Assembly (NCBI GenBank): GCA_007449985.2 | Contig: VIIQ02000085.1 | Span: forward strand, 248,001 to 312,000 | DNA from: Desmodesmus armatus | Lineage: Eukaryota; Chlorophyta; Chlorophyceae; Sphaeropleales; Scenedesmaceae | Direction of reading: 5' to 3' | Length of the DNA: 64,000 nt | Shown here: piece after piece, positions 16,042-28,129 of the stretch | Layout of the letters: the number at the start of each line of letters is the position of its first letter | Position numbering within the stretch: position 1 is the stretch's first letter | Made by a program: the position numbers and the translations under genes | Notes under the pieces: generated by a model | The model's input: only the letters and a program-made list of their open reading frames with translations | Database searches by the model: none | Told to the model about the DNA's origin: nothing

Positions 16042-18510
16042 TTATGCCAGGCCTGCTGCCTGCAGCTTTGCCACTAGTGTCTGGATCTTGGCGTCCTTCA
16101 GCTTCACCAGCTGCTCCAGCTTGCGCACCTTGGTCTCAAGAATCTGTTGCATTAGACAGTACAGCAGCAACCGGACAAGTGCCGTGAGCAGAGTACAGTG
16201 TACCTCTTTCGACCCATGCTTGCCGGACTCTGGTTATGCGCCTTTGCTCCATGCACCGCCTGACACTCGCTCCTCCTCTATGCGTTCGTCTCGCCCTCCC
16301 TGCCCAGCGCTCCCAGCTGTCCTCTCTATACTTTCCTCCATCACTGCTTGCCATCTGCATGCTAGTACGCATAGCCAGTCCATGCGTGAGAAGGTCCGTG
16401 CAGGTGTGGCTGTGACGTTGGGCCCAGCAGTACCCTCCCAGGGGCCTGCCATAACTGTTGGAAGCTGGCAGCCACCCCCCTGGTAACCCCCCTGGTAACC
16501 CCAACAAAAGCTGGCAGTGTTGTCAATGGGCGCGCCACATGCAGCAAGTCGTCTGGTAACACAACCCCAGAAGGCGCTAGAGTGCATGTGCTGGTGGTGG
16601 TGACCTACCGCACAAGGAAACCCCTGGTGCCGCTGGCAGCATAGCTCTGCTAGTGCAGCATGCATGCCGCAGTAGACCATTGTGCGTGCACGCAACACCC
16701 ACCTCGTTTGTCTCCTTGAGCTCTGCAATGGTGCGCTCCTTCTCTGCCAGTACCTCAGTGCTGATTGCGTTCGCCTGCTGCTGCACGGATGAACAGACAT
16801 AGGGCAAAACAACAGAAGCAGATCAGGGACGCGCATAGTGCCATGTAGGTCTTTGCATGGTCAGCTGCCGATCAGGTGTGAAGCACCGTGCCGACTGAGT
16901 CATGGTGCCCACCCAGTTGCGTGCTGGGTGCTGTTGGCACACAGCAGCCATCTGTGGGACAGCCGTTCTTTCATGTGTGCAGCTTTACCCTGTGGTCCAA
17001 CGCCGCTTCAGTACGTGGTGACTGGTGAGAGCCGCGATCAAAGCAAGGGTCGGCGTCGGATCACAGTGTCAAACTGCACTCGCTGTCTGTAGATGCAAGT
17101 GCCTCTACTGCGGCGTTCAGAACTGGGCTGTTCACCTTTGCGCTTGCGCTGCTGCCGATGACTGCGCCTGGCTGCCACAGGTCTGCTTGCAGTGCGCCGG
17201 GGGGCATCAGGCTGCCATGGGGTGACACCTTGCCAGTGCTGCACGGACAAGGAGCAGCAGTACACGCGGGCGAGCATGGTCAGCAAAGGGCACACATTTG
17301 TGCTGCATGCGCAGCTTGCAAGGGCCGCCTCTCCTGCACCAAACAGAAGGCCAAACACCAACAGGCTGATGCTGATTGCAGGACGACGGATGCTGGCGCC
17401 ACGCAACTGACCGCCTGCACTCTGCTGTCTGCACCGCAGCACTGTGAACGGCGTCCTGTGCGCTGCTACCAGCACGCTTATACTAGCCAAGGGAGGGGAA
17501 CCTGCTGCATTGCCATGCGGGTCTTCCATCCTGCAGTCTTGTCTCCTGCACCACATGCTTGTACAGCTGCAAACAACTGTCTTCAGCGCTGCCAGCACTA
17601 GTGGATGTGGGTGTGCATGTCCCACACCAGCACACCATGACATGGGCTGCTGCTGACCTTTGCACCCCATGTGAGTTCTGTCCTGCACATGGGGAACCCA
17701 ATGGCCTGCTCACCTGAGTGGCGAGCCTGCTGCCAGCGACTCCTCTGTGCATCCAGCCAGCCTGATCTTGAGCAGTTTGAGTGCACGCTCAATGGCACCT
17801 GGGTTGACGTTGGCAATGTCACTCATATGCTCCTTGGTCAGCTGCATGCCCAGCTTCTTGAGGACCTTGTGGTTGAGCGTGTTCCAGTTGTACAGCTTCT
17901 GCTGCATGCCATTGGCCGGGCTGCAGGACAAGTGCAAGAGCAGTAGCACAGCAAGAGGCTGTCATGAGCAGCTTGGCGATGTTTAAAGTATAGTATGGAT
18001 TGCAACTGCTGAAGGGTCCATTGACATAGGTTCACCCTGCTGCTGGTGCTCTCATGCCTATCATCCACAGTCAGCATATCGCAGCTGCTCTGCTGTGTGT
18101 CAGTGCATCTTGCATGTGCTGCTGTCTGGATCGGCGTACCTGTAGTTGTGCAGCTCCACCAGCTTTGGGAAGTAGTGTGCAACAACCTCAGCCAGCAGCA
18201 CTGTCCACCAGGAGCAGGTGCGGCAGGAGCGGTGCAGACAGCAGGGGTGGCAGGGTGTCAGAGCAGCTGCACACCAGCAATGCAGGCCAGCATGACTACA
18301 TCGAGTCAGGATACCTTACCTCCATCCGCAAAGTCCCTTGCAATGTTCCTTTTTGGCCGGGACAGGGGGATTTCATCAACCTAAGAGCAGCAGTACAGGA
18401 GAGCTCAGTCCACACAGCTGGCACACTGATGCCGGCACTGTCGGCTGAAGGATTCCAGGTCAACGCACCCAAGTGTAAAGGTTCTGCAAATCTTCCTCTG
18501 TCACATCCAT
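16042..18510 (-). CDS. SPEF1: SPEF1/CLAMP-like calponin-homology microtubule protein
   Basis: SPEF1-type proteins bind and bundle microtubules and are found in the ciliary central apparatus and planar microtubules. Exons in coding order: 18469-18510, 18320-18380, 18140-18200, 17714-17920, an unresolved middle part, 16703-16780, 16042-16143. The N-terminal CH (DUF1042-type) domain reads MDVTEEDLQNLYTW, EIPLSRPKRNIARDFADG, LLAEVVAHYFPKLVELHNY, NGMQQKLYNWNTLNHKVLKK. The C-terminal coiled coil reads EKERTIAELKETNE then ILETKVRKLEQLVKLKDAKI, as in animal SPEF1. Exon 4 ends in phase 2 and the coiled-coil exon begins in phase 0, so at least one exon of length 3n+1 should lie in 16781-17713. The second ciliary gene in the window. 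Confidence 0.86.
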
Positions 18511-19032
18511 GGCGAACGACTGTCTACCGACTCGAGTGCTTGGAATCTGCTGCTGTGTAGGCTGCTAAATCGACGATAAATTAACCCAACGCACAGGTAC
18601 AACTGTTTGTGTGATACCTGAGGCCTGTGAGGGTTGGGGCAAGCCAAAGCTGTCAGGTTTGAGTGGCACATGTACTGCAAAAACCCAGCTGTCTCTCTGC
18701 CAGGGAAACAGACTTCTTTTAGAGCAGATCATGTGTAGTAGTGTAGATGTTCCTGTGCAGGGTTCCGGGCGGCGGTGTCGGCTGACAGCAGGGGGTGAGA
18801 TCATGCCAATGTGTCCCGCAGCAACACAAGTTGGGCCAGGTGCACCAGCTGTGGCTGGACTCCACACGTCAGCCACTGGAGGTTTTCTCTAACCAGAGAG
18901 TCCCTCAGCACACCTAGTAGGTGTGTTGATTTGCGCTTGATATTGTGCATGTCACTGCTGGTGTGTGGCAGCAGTGGCCAGCAGCCTGGCACTGGTGCAG
19001 TTGTTGTGGAAACCTGACTCAACGGTGTGAAC
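18511..19032. promoter_or_regulatory. Divergent intergenic region, SPEF1 / F-box gene
   Basis: About 520 bp between the predicted starts. The F-box start is uncertain, so part of this may be transcribed leader. No other gene is seen. Confidence 0.4.
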
Positions 19033-22000
19033 ATGTTTCCTCCCCTGCAGCTTCCCGACCTGCAGCAGCAGCAAGGCAGCACCTGCTGCAAAATGGACAC
19101 CCCTGCCTCAGCTCTCTCAGCCCTTTCAGCCTTGTCGGCGCTATCGGCGCTGTCAGCTTTATCGGCCCTCTCGTCTCTCTCCGCACTGTCAGCTCTCTCA
19201 GCTTTGACTGTGTCAGGCCCACAGCAGCTATACAGTCACGCCAATGTACCCTCCAGAGCTGAAGCAGCAGCTGAGGTGAGGGGATGGTACTGATGGTAGT
19301 TTTCATCGCAATGTTTGGGGCTTCAGCTGTGATGTTGAGTGCATATCTCTGCCTGCCACCACATCTTTGAACCTCCTCAAACTGTATGGCATAACAGCAA
19401 TGCAGGATCTCACTGTGTACATCTTCAAATCAGCTGTTGGGGGCCTTTTTCAATTGCCAACCTCCTTTTTCCACGTGCATGCGTCCACTGAGGGGCCTTT
19501 TCATTCACCATCCTGCTGCAGGAACCTCCCAGCCCGACGCACATAACCCAGCTGCCAACAGCGCTGCTGGTGATGGTGCTGCAGCAAGTCCCTCTGCAGC
19601 AGCGCCTCTCACACTGCTCCTTGGTGTGCAAAGCGTGGGCAGCAGCAGCCACAGCCGCCAGCTCACACTTTGTGCATGAGGTTCAGGAGGAGGGCTTGCC
19701 CTGCCTTCTGCCGTGGCTCCGTCAGCAGGGCACACAGCTACTGAGCCTGCAGTTGAGCTGCAAAAATGAGGATCGTTACGGCAACGGTCCAGTGTTGCAG
19801 TTGCCGGTGGGTCAGCTGCCGAGGCTGCAGCAGTTGAGCCTTTGTGGCTTCGACTTGCTGCTGTCACCCAGTAGCCACAGCAGCCGCAGTAGCAGTGCAG
19901 ATGATGAGCATGGTAATGATGGCGACGACAAGACCAGCAGCAGCAGCGACAGCGGCACCGATAGCAGCAGTGTCAGCGGCCGTGGTGACAGCGGGGTGGG
20001 GTCCTCAGAGTTGGGTCAGTGCTTGCTGCCAGACCTGCAGTCACTGTGTCTGCAAGGCTGCCGGCTGACCAGCCCAGATAGCCTGATGCATCTGGCAGCA
20101 GCAGCAACAGGTCTGACTTGCCTGGCTATCACCAGCCTTGGTTGGTTCAACCCAGGCAGCCGCTTCAGCTCTCGATGGACCCGCGTCAGCTCTCAAGAAG
20201 TCAAGGAAGCTATAGCCGGCATGCTGCAGCGGCACCAGCAGCTGTCTGTGCTGCAGCTGCCGGGTACTGTGCTGGGGCATTTAGGTGCACAGGCTGTGTG
20301 CAAGCTGGGGAGCCTGCAGGAGCTGTCTGTGAAGCTGTCACCTGGTGTGTCAGCCAGGCAGCTGCAGGGCCTACCCAGCAGCATTACAAAGCTGACAGTG
20401 GACAACTTCAGGAACTATCTGGACCCAGATGATGACTATGCATATGACGGGGATGACGTGGCTTCTGACGAGTCTGAACGGGACAGTGATGCCTGGTGAG
20501 CTTCCAGTGGAAGTCCCTGTGCTGTGCTGTGCTGTGCTGTGCTGTGCTGTGCTGTGCTGTGTTGTGCTGTGTTTGCTAAGCTGTGCCACAAGGGTGGGGT
20601 GGTCAGTAGCTATGTAGAGCAAGTCTGTGCGCTTGGTAAGTGCTGCTTGCAGGCAGTGTACGCTAGGAATGCTGGCTATATCAACTGACTAGGTGTCACC
20701 ACACATGGCCCACATGCTTACCGCGCAGGTGGACTGTATCACGCCTTGACGTGCAGCAGCTGACCAGCCTAGTCGACCTCCGTCTCGAATGGGTGGCGCT
20801 CTCAGCAGCAGACCTTGCCGGAGCCACCCAGATGCAGCGGCTGCACCTCCAAGGCATCACCCTACTGCCTTGCAAGCCTCCTGAAGTTGCAGCAGATGGC
20901 GTTTCTGCCCTCCTGAGCACACTTGAGCGCTACCAGCAGCTGCAGCACCTGGAGCTCTGTGAGCTTGAGCTCCGGCCTCAGGGGGAGGCGAACGGGGTAT
21001 CTGTGCAGCGCTTTGCAGCACTGACAGCCTCCCCCGTGCTCACGCGTCTCAAGATTTCCGGGGAGTGTGGGGACCCCCTGCTGCCTGCAGGCGCACTTCA
21101 GCACATGTTCCCAGGGGCCGGCAGGCAGCTCAAGCTGCGCCAGCTGGTGCTGTTGCCAATTGCCGAGGAGCGGTACTGCCAGCACATGTTGGACGGTGAT
21201 GCTTGCTGCATGACTCCTGCTGAGCTTCGCAGCACCATTAGCAGCTGCCCAGAGCTGCAGCAGCTATGTATTACGGGGGTGGTGCACCCTGGTGACATGT
21301 CGGGGCTGCTGGAGCTGCCGGTGTGCTGCACGCAGCTTAACATCGGGGGCCCAAGCATGACGGATGCAGTAGCACCTGTCCTGCGGCAGCTGACACAGCT
21401 GCAGTATCTCAGCTGGTGGGACAGCGCCGGGTTGACAGACGTCGGTGCAGAGCAGCTGACAGCACTGACAGGCCTGCAGGATTTGCACCTTGGGAACTGT
21501 GCTGGCCTCAGTGAGGAGCTTGGGGGTAGGCCCTTCCAACCTGAAGGGTTCCCGCCAAGCGAAGAAAGGCACCTGACAATCGAGGCCTTCCGTGATGATG
21601 ATGGCCACTGGAAGGTGCGAGTTGCGGGGTGCATGGAAGGAACCGTGTGTATGACATCTCGGGATGTCGGTGTCAACATGGGCACAACCTGCAAAGGGCC
21701 TTTTCAGCTTGAGATAATTGGGGTGTGAGCAGTGATACTGATGCTTTGGAATGCGTTGGCACCATGCAAGGGCAGGACTATTTCACAGCATATGTCTGTC
21801 TGAGGCCACCGCATGAAAGCTGCTGTGCTGCGGCTGCTCACTGGCCATAGTGCGTTGGTCTGTCTAGCACATAGCTGTGGGCGTGTGCTGCCTATGAGCA
21901 CCAACTGCCTGTCAGCGTAATGGGGGTGTTGTCTGCTTACACTGGTAATTTGTGTCAACACGCGCAACTGCTGCCTGCTGCCATGATTTTACTGGGTGCA

Positions 22001-22094
22001 GGGGGTGTCGGAGCAACTGCAGGAGCTCTGCAGGACAAGCCCACAGCTCAGAAGGCTTGAACTCTTCCACTCCACCGTGCCGGTGCAGTACTAG
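19033..22094 (+). CDS. F-box / leucine-rich-repeat protein
   Basis: Probable substrate receptor of an SCF-type ubiquitin ligase. Exons 19033-19275, 19522-20495, 20729-21722, 22002-22094; phases agree, about 767 residues. Exon 2 opens with an F-box-like LPTALLVMVLQQVPLQQRLS followed by CSLVCKAWAAA. Repeated leucine-rich units follow (LPRLQQLSLCGFDLL, LPDLQSLCLQGCRL, LTSLVDLRLEWVALS, LTGLQDLHLGNCAGL, SPQLRRLELF). An acidic Ser/Asp linker interrupts them near 19880-19990. Exon 1 encodes a run of Ser-Ala-Leu triplets. Its ATG (19033) is chosen as the first in frame; ATG 19093 or an upstream exon ending at the cag near 19046 is also possible. The short last exon was added because GT at 21723 and cag at 22001 join in phase and finish an LRR before TAG. 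Confidence 0.78.
19110..19213 (+). repeat. Coding 9-nt repeat, Ser-Ala-Leu
   Basis: About a dozen consecutive Ser-(Ala/Ser)-Leu triplets in exon 1 of the F-box gene. Ser and Leu codons vary between copies (tca, tcg, tct; ctc, ctg, tta, ttg) while the peptide is kept. Confidence 0.75.
20519..20572 (+). repeat. Pentanucleotide repeat (GTGCT)n
   Basis: About ten copies of a GTGCT/CTGTG pentamer just after the exon 2 donor of the F-box gene. Confidence 0.85.
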
Positions 22095-22695
22095 CAGAGC
22101 AGTGAGCCCCACTGCCAGGGATAGTTGTAGAGCATGTGATTGTTTTGTTGTGCAGGCTCAGGGGTCATTTGACATTGTAAATGGTTTGGCACCACGAGAC
22201 AGCCGCTGCAGAAGGACAGCAATCTGGATGTGTTGCACACCCACGTGGTGCTTCTCGTTGGCAGACACGGCAGCTTCAGCCTCTGCGATCTTACTACAAC
22301 CACGTGGTGCTGGCAACTGTGTTGCAAGCAGCACCTCACCAATGTGTTTGCTGTCATCAGAGTTTGGGTACTGCTGCTTGGTTCTGGCCGATCCTGGGCA
22401 TGCCTGTTTTTTGTAACATGAGGTATGCGGTGAGCTTTGACACTTTCATACAGAGAGTTTGCGGTACACTCATCTACCATTTGAGGGCTCACATCACACT
22501 CGTAGAGACACATCCTTGCAGGACAAGCACGAACCTCATTGCAGAAGTCTGCTCTGCAGCCACACCCATGTATGTACTGCCTGAGTTACCAGGCTGTTTG
22601 CAGTAAGACTGCGCCAGATGCACACAAACACCACTCAGGCCCAAAGGAAAACTGTGCAGAACCACTCCTGAACCCACGACACGAGCAAACCATCG
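22095..22695. other. Convergent 3' region, F-box gene / Ser-rich gene
   Basis: Contains the 47-bp R2 insertion (22253-22299) and TGTAA words near 22174 and 22412 suited to F-box gene 3' end formation. No gene is seen. Confidence 0.4.
22241..22311 (+). mobile_element. R2 retroelement-like insertion, copy 1, with 12-bp target duplication
   Basis: The 12-mer CCACGTGGTGCT occurs at 22241-22252 and again at 22300-22311. The 47 bp between end with the R2 core, GCCTCTGCGATCTTACTACA. The same 3' end recurs at 27715-27737 with a shorter 5' end. A fixed 3' end, variable 5' truncation and target duplication are what target-primed reverse transcription leaves. Confidence 0.65.
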
Positions 22696-23915
22696 CTAAG
22701 ACTGCACACCAGCAGCACCTACCCCAGCCCGTGCTCGCTGCATCTGCCTGAGTTGCTGCCACTCTTCTTCACTGCTGTCAGACTCACTGCCGCTGTCACA
22801 GGCCCATGCAGCCCTGCTGATGGCCGCAGCCTGCACTGCTGCTGTCCCGCATGCCCGGGCAGGAGCACCGCTTATGGTGCGGCCGTGTCCTGGAGCTTCT
22901 GGCTGTGTAGCTGCAGTGGCTGTTTTCGTTGGGCTCCTGAGGTCCACCACAGTGCTGGGAGGCTGCCACACCTTGCCTGCGATGGGCTGTTTGCGCGAAG
23001 GTGAGCTGGTGCTGCCCTCCTGGCTGCTGGCAGCGCTGCACTGTTGCTGCCGCTGCTGCTTCAGCCAGCGAGGCTCCAAGTTGTTGGTGTTGGTGTGCAC
23101 AGGGTGTGGGGACATAGCTGAGCGTCCGTCCTGGTCATTGTGGATGCTGCCGCTGCTGTTGTCACTGCTGAGATCGCTGCTGCTTGTCCTGCCGAGGCAG
23201 GAGCGTCCTGCGGGCTGTTGACAAATTCCTGCTGCTGTGCTGCCGGCAGTGCTGGTGCTGCCAGTGGTGCCTGGCACATCAGCAGTGGATGCTGACAGTC
23301 TGCGGATAAGGTCATCCAGATCACTGTCAGCCAAGGGGCAAGCATCCAAGCTCAGCACAGCACCTGCCACAGCACTGGTATCATGCACGCCTGCAAGTGC
23401 TGCTGCGCTAGTGCTAGCAGAGCTGTTGGTGTTGAGGCTGAGGCTGCGGAAGTGCGCAGCGCTGCTAGTGCTGCTGTCGCTGTCACTGCTGCTACTACTG
23501 CTGGTGCTGCTTGTCCGCTCCAGGGCTGCTGCAGGCAGATGGCTGGCGCTGCTTGTGCTGCTGAGGGGTGCAGAGCTGGGGCCTAAGGCAGCAAAAAGCT
23601 GGGTGAGGCTTGACAGGTCATCAGATGGGGGATCCTCTGCTGTCTGGGTGCTGCTACTGCTGCTGCGCAGGGCTGCAGGTGCCTCCGTCGACTGGGTGGA
23701 GCTGTCAGCGAAACCTGCATAGGGGTGGCCACCCGTCAGCCCTTCCATGCGACACAGGCAACATACAGGTTGTGATGAGGCCACCTCCCCCTACCTGCTG
23801 TTGCGGTTCCTGATCCTTCACCCTTAGCTAGCACACATTCGGGGACCTGGTAGAGCTCTATGTCGCTCCCATCGTCAGAGTCTGAGTCTGACGCTGCGGT
23901 TGATGGCAGCTGCAT
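22696..23915 (-). CDS. Ser-rich low-complexity protein, unrecognised
   Basis: Two exons, 23795-23915 and 22696-23714, joined by a 80-bp GT-AG intron in agreeing phase, about 379 residues. The protein is dominated by Ser, Ala and Thr with acidic patches (DSDSDDGSDIE near the start, SGSESDSSEEEWQQLR near the end). The end motif could form a short helix. No catalytic domain, membrane segment or signal was seen. The start is taken at ATG 23915; the frame is open further to about 24011 without another ATG, so an upstream exon is possible. It is divergent from PSMB4. Function cannot be assigned; disorder and phosphorylation are plausible from composition only. Confidence 0.6.
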
Positions 23916-24292
23916 GAGTGCAGATTGAACCACTTGGGAGGCGGGAACTGCACAGAGCTGTGGTGTGTTGTGAACGTGCTGACTATTTTGCAAGGAGTAA
24001 TGGCTGTCCAAAAGGGAGTGCAGGAGCCGTATATAGTGCGTCTACACTCCTGCTCTGCACCACGTCACATTCATCATCACCAGCTGGTTTTGAACACTGA
24101 ACCCCTTGGGCATCCCAGGCACTCAGATACGCGTGCGTGATTCTTTCAGGAGCTCATCAACACGCCGTCCGAAGCACGACACCTGCAGGAGCGATAGCTT
24201 GTCTCGTGGCGTGTTCAGATCACCTTGATCGTCCAAGACTTACCAAACCACCTCAGACACCCTCACACAGGCCACAGGCCCTCTCAAACGTC
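23916..24292. promoter_or_regulatory. Divergent intergenic region, Ser-rich gene / PSMB4
   Basis: Contains a TATA-like gtatatag at 24030-24037 on the + strand, roughly 260 bp before the PSMB4 ATG. The two genes likely share this region. Confidence 0.4.
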
Positions 24293-26998
24293 ATGTTGCC
24301 TCGCCCAACAAGCCACTCCAAGGCCCTTGGGCCTGGCGTGGCAGGCCCAGAGCTAGCTGTTGCTACCTCAGCAGTGCTGGATGCCCCTCCCCGCCCCACC
24401 CCTCAGCAGCCCCTGTCTGGCGCAGAGAACTTCATGGTAGACCCAGTAGCTCTTGACGCAGCTGGTCCACGCCAGCACACGCAGTACCCATACGTGACAG
24501 GAACATCCGTCCTGGCTCTCAAGTACAAGGATGGTGTCATCGTTGCATGTGACACCCTGGGTGCCTATGGCTCCACAAAACGCTACAAGTCCGTTGAACG
24601 CATCAAGCGTATCAACGATCACGTGGTGCTGGCAGCCAGTGGGGAGCTGAGTGACTTCCAGCACATTCTGAAGCTGCTGGATGAGCTCACCACAGGTGTG
24701 CAGGGGTTCAGGGTGGTCCGGTCAGAGTGTGCGAGGGGAGGGGTCTTTGTGGGTGCATGTGTACACACAGAGAGTGCAAGCACATGTGTGAGAGTGGGCA
24801 AGGCAGCTGTAGCATTTGTCCTCGGCTGTGTTGTTCTTCATGTGTGTCTTTGGACACTTCAATGCATGGACAGCCAATGCTGCTGTGCGGGCTTCCTTTC
24901 ATGATGGGGGCCCACTTGCAGAGGGGCAATCAAGCGTAGCACAGGTAGCAACAGCCGGTTGCCTGCAACTGGGCCACCTAGTTGCAGCGCCCATCACCTT
25001 CATGCGCCCATCAGCTGGGCGGAGGAGGGTGAAGGGACAGCAGCAGCTGCATGCACTTTGTATGCACGTCGCACTCCAGTACAGACGTAGTGATGACAGC
25101 GTATTCAATCGTCTTCTTCTCTTCAACAGTGCAGACGATGCTTGAATACGCTGTCATCACCACATCTGTACTAGAGTGCCCTGTGGAAACTTTGTCCATG
25201 GCCATGCTGCTGAGCCGGTCTGATCAAGCAGCAGGGTAAACTTGACTCTGGTACATCCACAGACCGCAGCTTCTTGGCACAGCCAAAACAACCAAGCAGT
25301 TGCACCCTGGCTGTGCTCCCTCCTCTGGTCTTTGTTTATGTCCACCTGCTGTCTCTTCCTGATGTCTTTCTATGATGTCTCTTCCAGATGTCACTTCCTG
25401 ATGTCATTTTTGATGTTTTTCTGTGCTGTCTCATCTTTTCCCCCTCCTTTTCTGGCTGTCTCTTCCTGCTATCTCCTTTCCCTGCTGTCTCCTCCTGCTG
25501 CCACAGAGGACTACCGTGCTGACGACGGCATCAACCTAGGGCCCCAGGAGGTGTATGCCTACCTGTGCCGCGTGCTGTACAACCGCCGCAACAAGTTTGA
25601 CCCCCTGTGGAACAGCCTGGTCGTGGCCGGGATCGAGCCCCCTTCTGCAGCGGCAGCAGCAGCAGACGCCAGCAGCAGCAGCCACAGCTTCCTGGGCATG
25701 GTGGGCATGATCGGCACCCACTACAGGTAATAAGGAACACAGCTGAGAACGATGCTCAGTCATGAAGGGAAGCACCCCACCCAAGCAAACGCTATGCATG
25801 CAAACGTTGGTTGCATGCGTGGTTGGATTGCTGGCGACCTGAGGCTATGCAAGGGGTGTTGTGAGATACTGCAGTGTGGATTGTGTGTAGCTTGCACAGT
25901 GGCTTTCAGAGGGTGACTGGGCTTGCTGCCAATCGATCTGCCGGCTGCCCCCTGCGGCCGTACATCAAGACTGACGGGCTTCCAGAGTGGTGTGGTTCCA
26001 GGGCTGCAAGCAGTTAGGCCTCAGCGTTGATTGCAGCAGCAGCAGTCCCCCCCCCCCCTCCGCACGCGTGGCGCATTGTGCCCCGCAGTGGCAGCCACAT
26101 GACAACTCCAACACCACTGGCCTATGCCCGACCCCCCAACACACCCACATGTGCGCACAGCTGGCATCATGATATCAGCATCATGTACCTGCTTGATGCA
26201 ATTAATGTGTTCAACAGCACCCCTTTTCCGAACGCCACCCCCCACCCCATCACCACCCGGTCCCCCCCCCCCCCCCGTTGTGTCTCATGTTGTGTGCCGC
26301 AGTGACAGCCACGTGACGACTGGCTTTGCCAACCACCTTGCTCGCCCGCTGTTCCGTGAGCGCCAGGACGACAACATGAGTGAGGAGGCTGCTGTGGAGC
26401 TGATGTATGATGCACTCAGGGTGTGCTACTACAGGGACAAGCAGAGCATCAACAAGTTCCAGCTGGCTAAGGTGGGTGTTTGTGTGTGGGGGGGGGGGGG
26501 GGGGGGCGTTACAGGGGGCAGGCAGTAAGGGGGCAGCAAGGGGGGGGGCAGGCAGTTGAGAGGCAGGAAGGGGGTAAGCAGTTGAGCGGCATTACTATTC
26601 CAACGCTAGCAACCCCACTGAGCAGTCCAACAGGTTGTGTGTGCTCGGCGTTTGTCTCAACACGACAGATCCGTCTGTAGTTGTTCCCACCCTGTTCCAC
26701 TGTACTGCCTGATTTTTTGTTGTGTCGCCCTGCCGCTGTCTGTGCCAGGTGACCAACTGAGCAGTCAACCAAGTTTGTGCGTTTGGCGTTGGTCGCAAAA
26801 CGAATAATGCATTTCTGTAGTTGTTCCCACCTTGCTTCCGCTGTCTTGCCTGACTTTTTGTTGTGCCCCCCTGCCGCTGTGTGCGTGTGCCAGGTGACCA
26901 AGGATGGTGTGACCATTTCTGATCCGTTTGCGCTTGACGTCAAGTGGGACTACAAGATGTTCAGCCAGCCCACAAAGTGGGCAGTGGGGGCATGGTGA
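24293..26998 (+). CDS. PSMB4: 20S proteasome subunit beta-7 (PSMB4)
   Basis: Non-catalytic beta subunit of the 20S core. Exons 24293-24695, 25507-25726, 26303-26471, 26894-26998; all phases agree, 298 residues. Family stretches: PYVTGTSVLALKYKDGV, RIKRINDHVVLAASGELSDF, RADDGINLGPQEVYAYLCR, RNKFDPLWNSLVVAGIE, FLGMVGMIGTHY, LMYDALRVCYYRDKQSINKF, VTKDGVTI. It has a long N-terminal extension (about 68 residues before PYVTGTS), as expected for a beta-7 propeptide. An Ala/Ser insert (SAAAAAADASSSS) interrupts exon 2 where relatives have a short loop. The last intron carries a second copy of the exon 4 acceptor region. ATG 24293 is the first ATG in frame. Confidence 0.93.
25071..25179. repeat. Inverted repeat (hairpin), about 45-bp arms
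   Basis: Left arm 25071-25113 and right arm 25134-25179 are near-perfect reverse complements around a 20-nt loop, in PSMB4 intron 1. It looks like a fold-back element or a small hairpin RNA source. Confidence 0.8.
26617..26900 (+). repeat. Tandem duplication of the PSMB4 exon 4 acceptor
   Basis: Two copies of a 145-bp unit. The sequence leading to cag|GTGACCAA of exon 4 (at 26893) is matched by an upstream copy ending in cag at 26748 followed by GTGACCAA. Shared blocks include GAGCAGTC, TGTAGTTGTTCCCACC and CCTGCCGCTGT. Confidence 0.85.
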
Positions 26999-27702
26999 TT
27001 GTGCAAGGGCGTGCAGCAGCAGCTGACAGCAAGCCAGCTCACAAAGTGGGGCAATGGGGGCATGGTAATTGTGCAGGAAAGAGCACAACGGCTGGCAGCG
27101 TGGAGTTGATGTGTCCTTCTGAGGTGCCTTCTAGGCTGGCTTACAGCCAGAGGGCTGTGTATCAGTCAGGCTATGTCAGCTTTCTGTGTAAGAGTTGTCG
27201 AGTCAGGTTGATTCTTGTGCAGATGCCCCCCCCCCCGAAAAAGACACATGCACACAGTCATAAGAGGACACATCAGCAGGTAATGTGGGCAAGGCATGCC
27301 ACGTTGGTCTGTCGGTTGTGCGACAAGTTCAAGAACGCTGGCTAGCCTTTTCAGCACAATGACTACATCACAAAATGCGTACAGTAGCATATGATAGCAA
27401 GCTGAGAATGTAACCCATTTCAGGTGCTGTGCTGAGCACTTGGAGGCAATGGCAATACAGCAAGTCTACACTGACAAAACAGCATAGGGGTGCAGCCAAA
27501 GTGCCGAAAAGGTTTCCTGCTAATTTGCCACCCTCAAACACACACACGCATCTGTTCAAACGACACACCAACAGCCTTGCATGTGCAGCTCTGCAAGCTA
27601 GTAGAAGCACACAGAGCTCATTTGCTGTGTGCAATGTTCTGAGAAGTGTGTTGACAGTGTCAGGTGGGAATCAGAAGCATGTGCACAACTGGGCAACGCC
27701 CC

Positions 27703-27749
27703 ACATCATGTGCTTCAGCCTCTGCGATCTTACTACAACATCATGTGCT
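27703..27749 (+). mobile_element. R2 retroelement-like insertion, copy 2, with 12-bp target duplication
   Basis: ACATCATGTGCT occurs at 27703-27714 and 27738-27749. Between them lie 23 bp identical to the 3' end of the R2 copy near 22280 (GCCTCTGCGATCTTACTACA). It is the shortest copy, consistent with strong 5' truncation. Confidence 0.65.
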
Positions 27750-28129
27750 CAGCAGGCACAGGCTGTGCCCGTTGTCAGGCAATTCACGCCTATCATTACA
27801 ATATCAGCACCAGCAGTTCCAGCCAAAGTCGTGTTTTTTTGACAGCACTGTTTGTCAAAAACATGTGCGAATATATGTATCTGTCAGGTGTTTGGTGCGT
27901 TGCGGCACTGCCGCGGCAGCGGCTGAAACGTCCAAGCCTCAAGCTGATTGGGAGTCGACCCAGTTGTCAAAGTCCAAGCCCCCAACATCGTCACCGACTG
28001 TGACAATGTGACATGTCATGTGGTCCACAGCACATGAGTCAAAACGTGCTACCTAGAGGTCAGCCCAACATATTAAATGCTGATGAACAACGTAATCAGC
28101 CTTTGATGCCGGCTGCACCAGCACACAGT

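Noticed and set aside
15536..16187. Plus-strand coding region between RPS5 and SPEF1
   Set aside because: Low-complexity Pro/His/Ser translation lying partly antisense to a well-supported SPEF1 exon.
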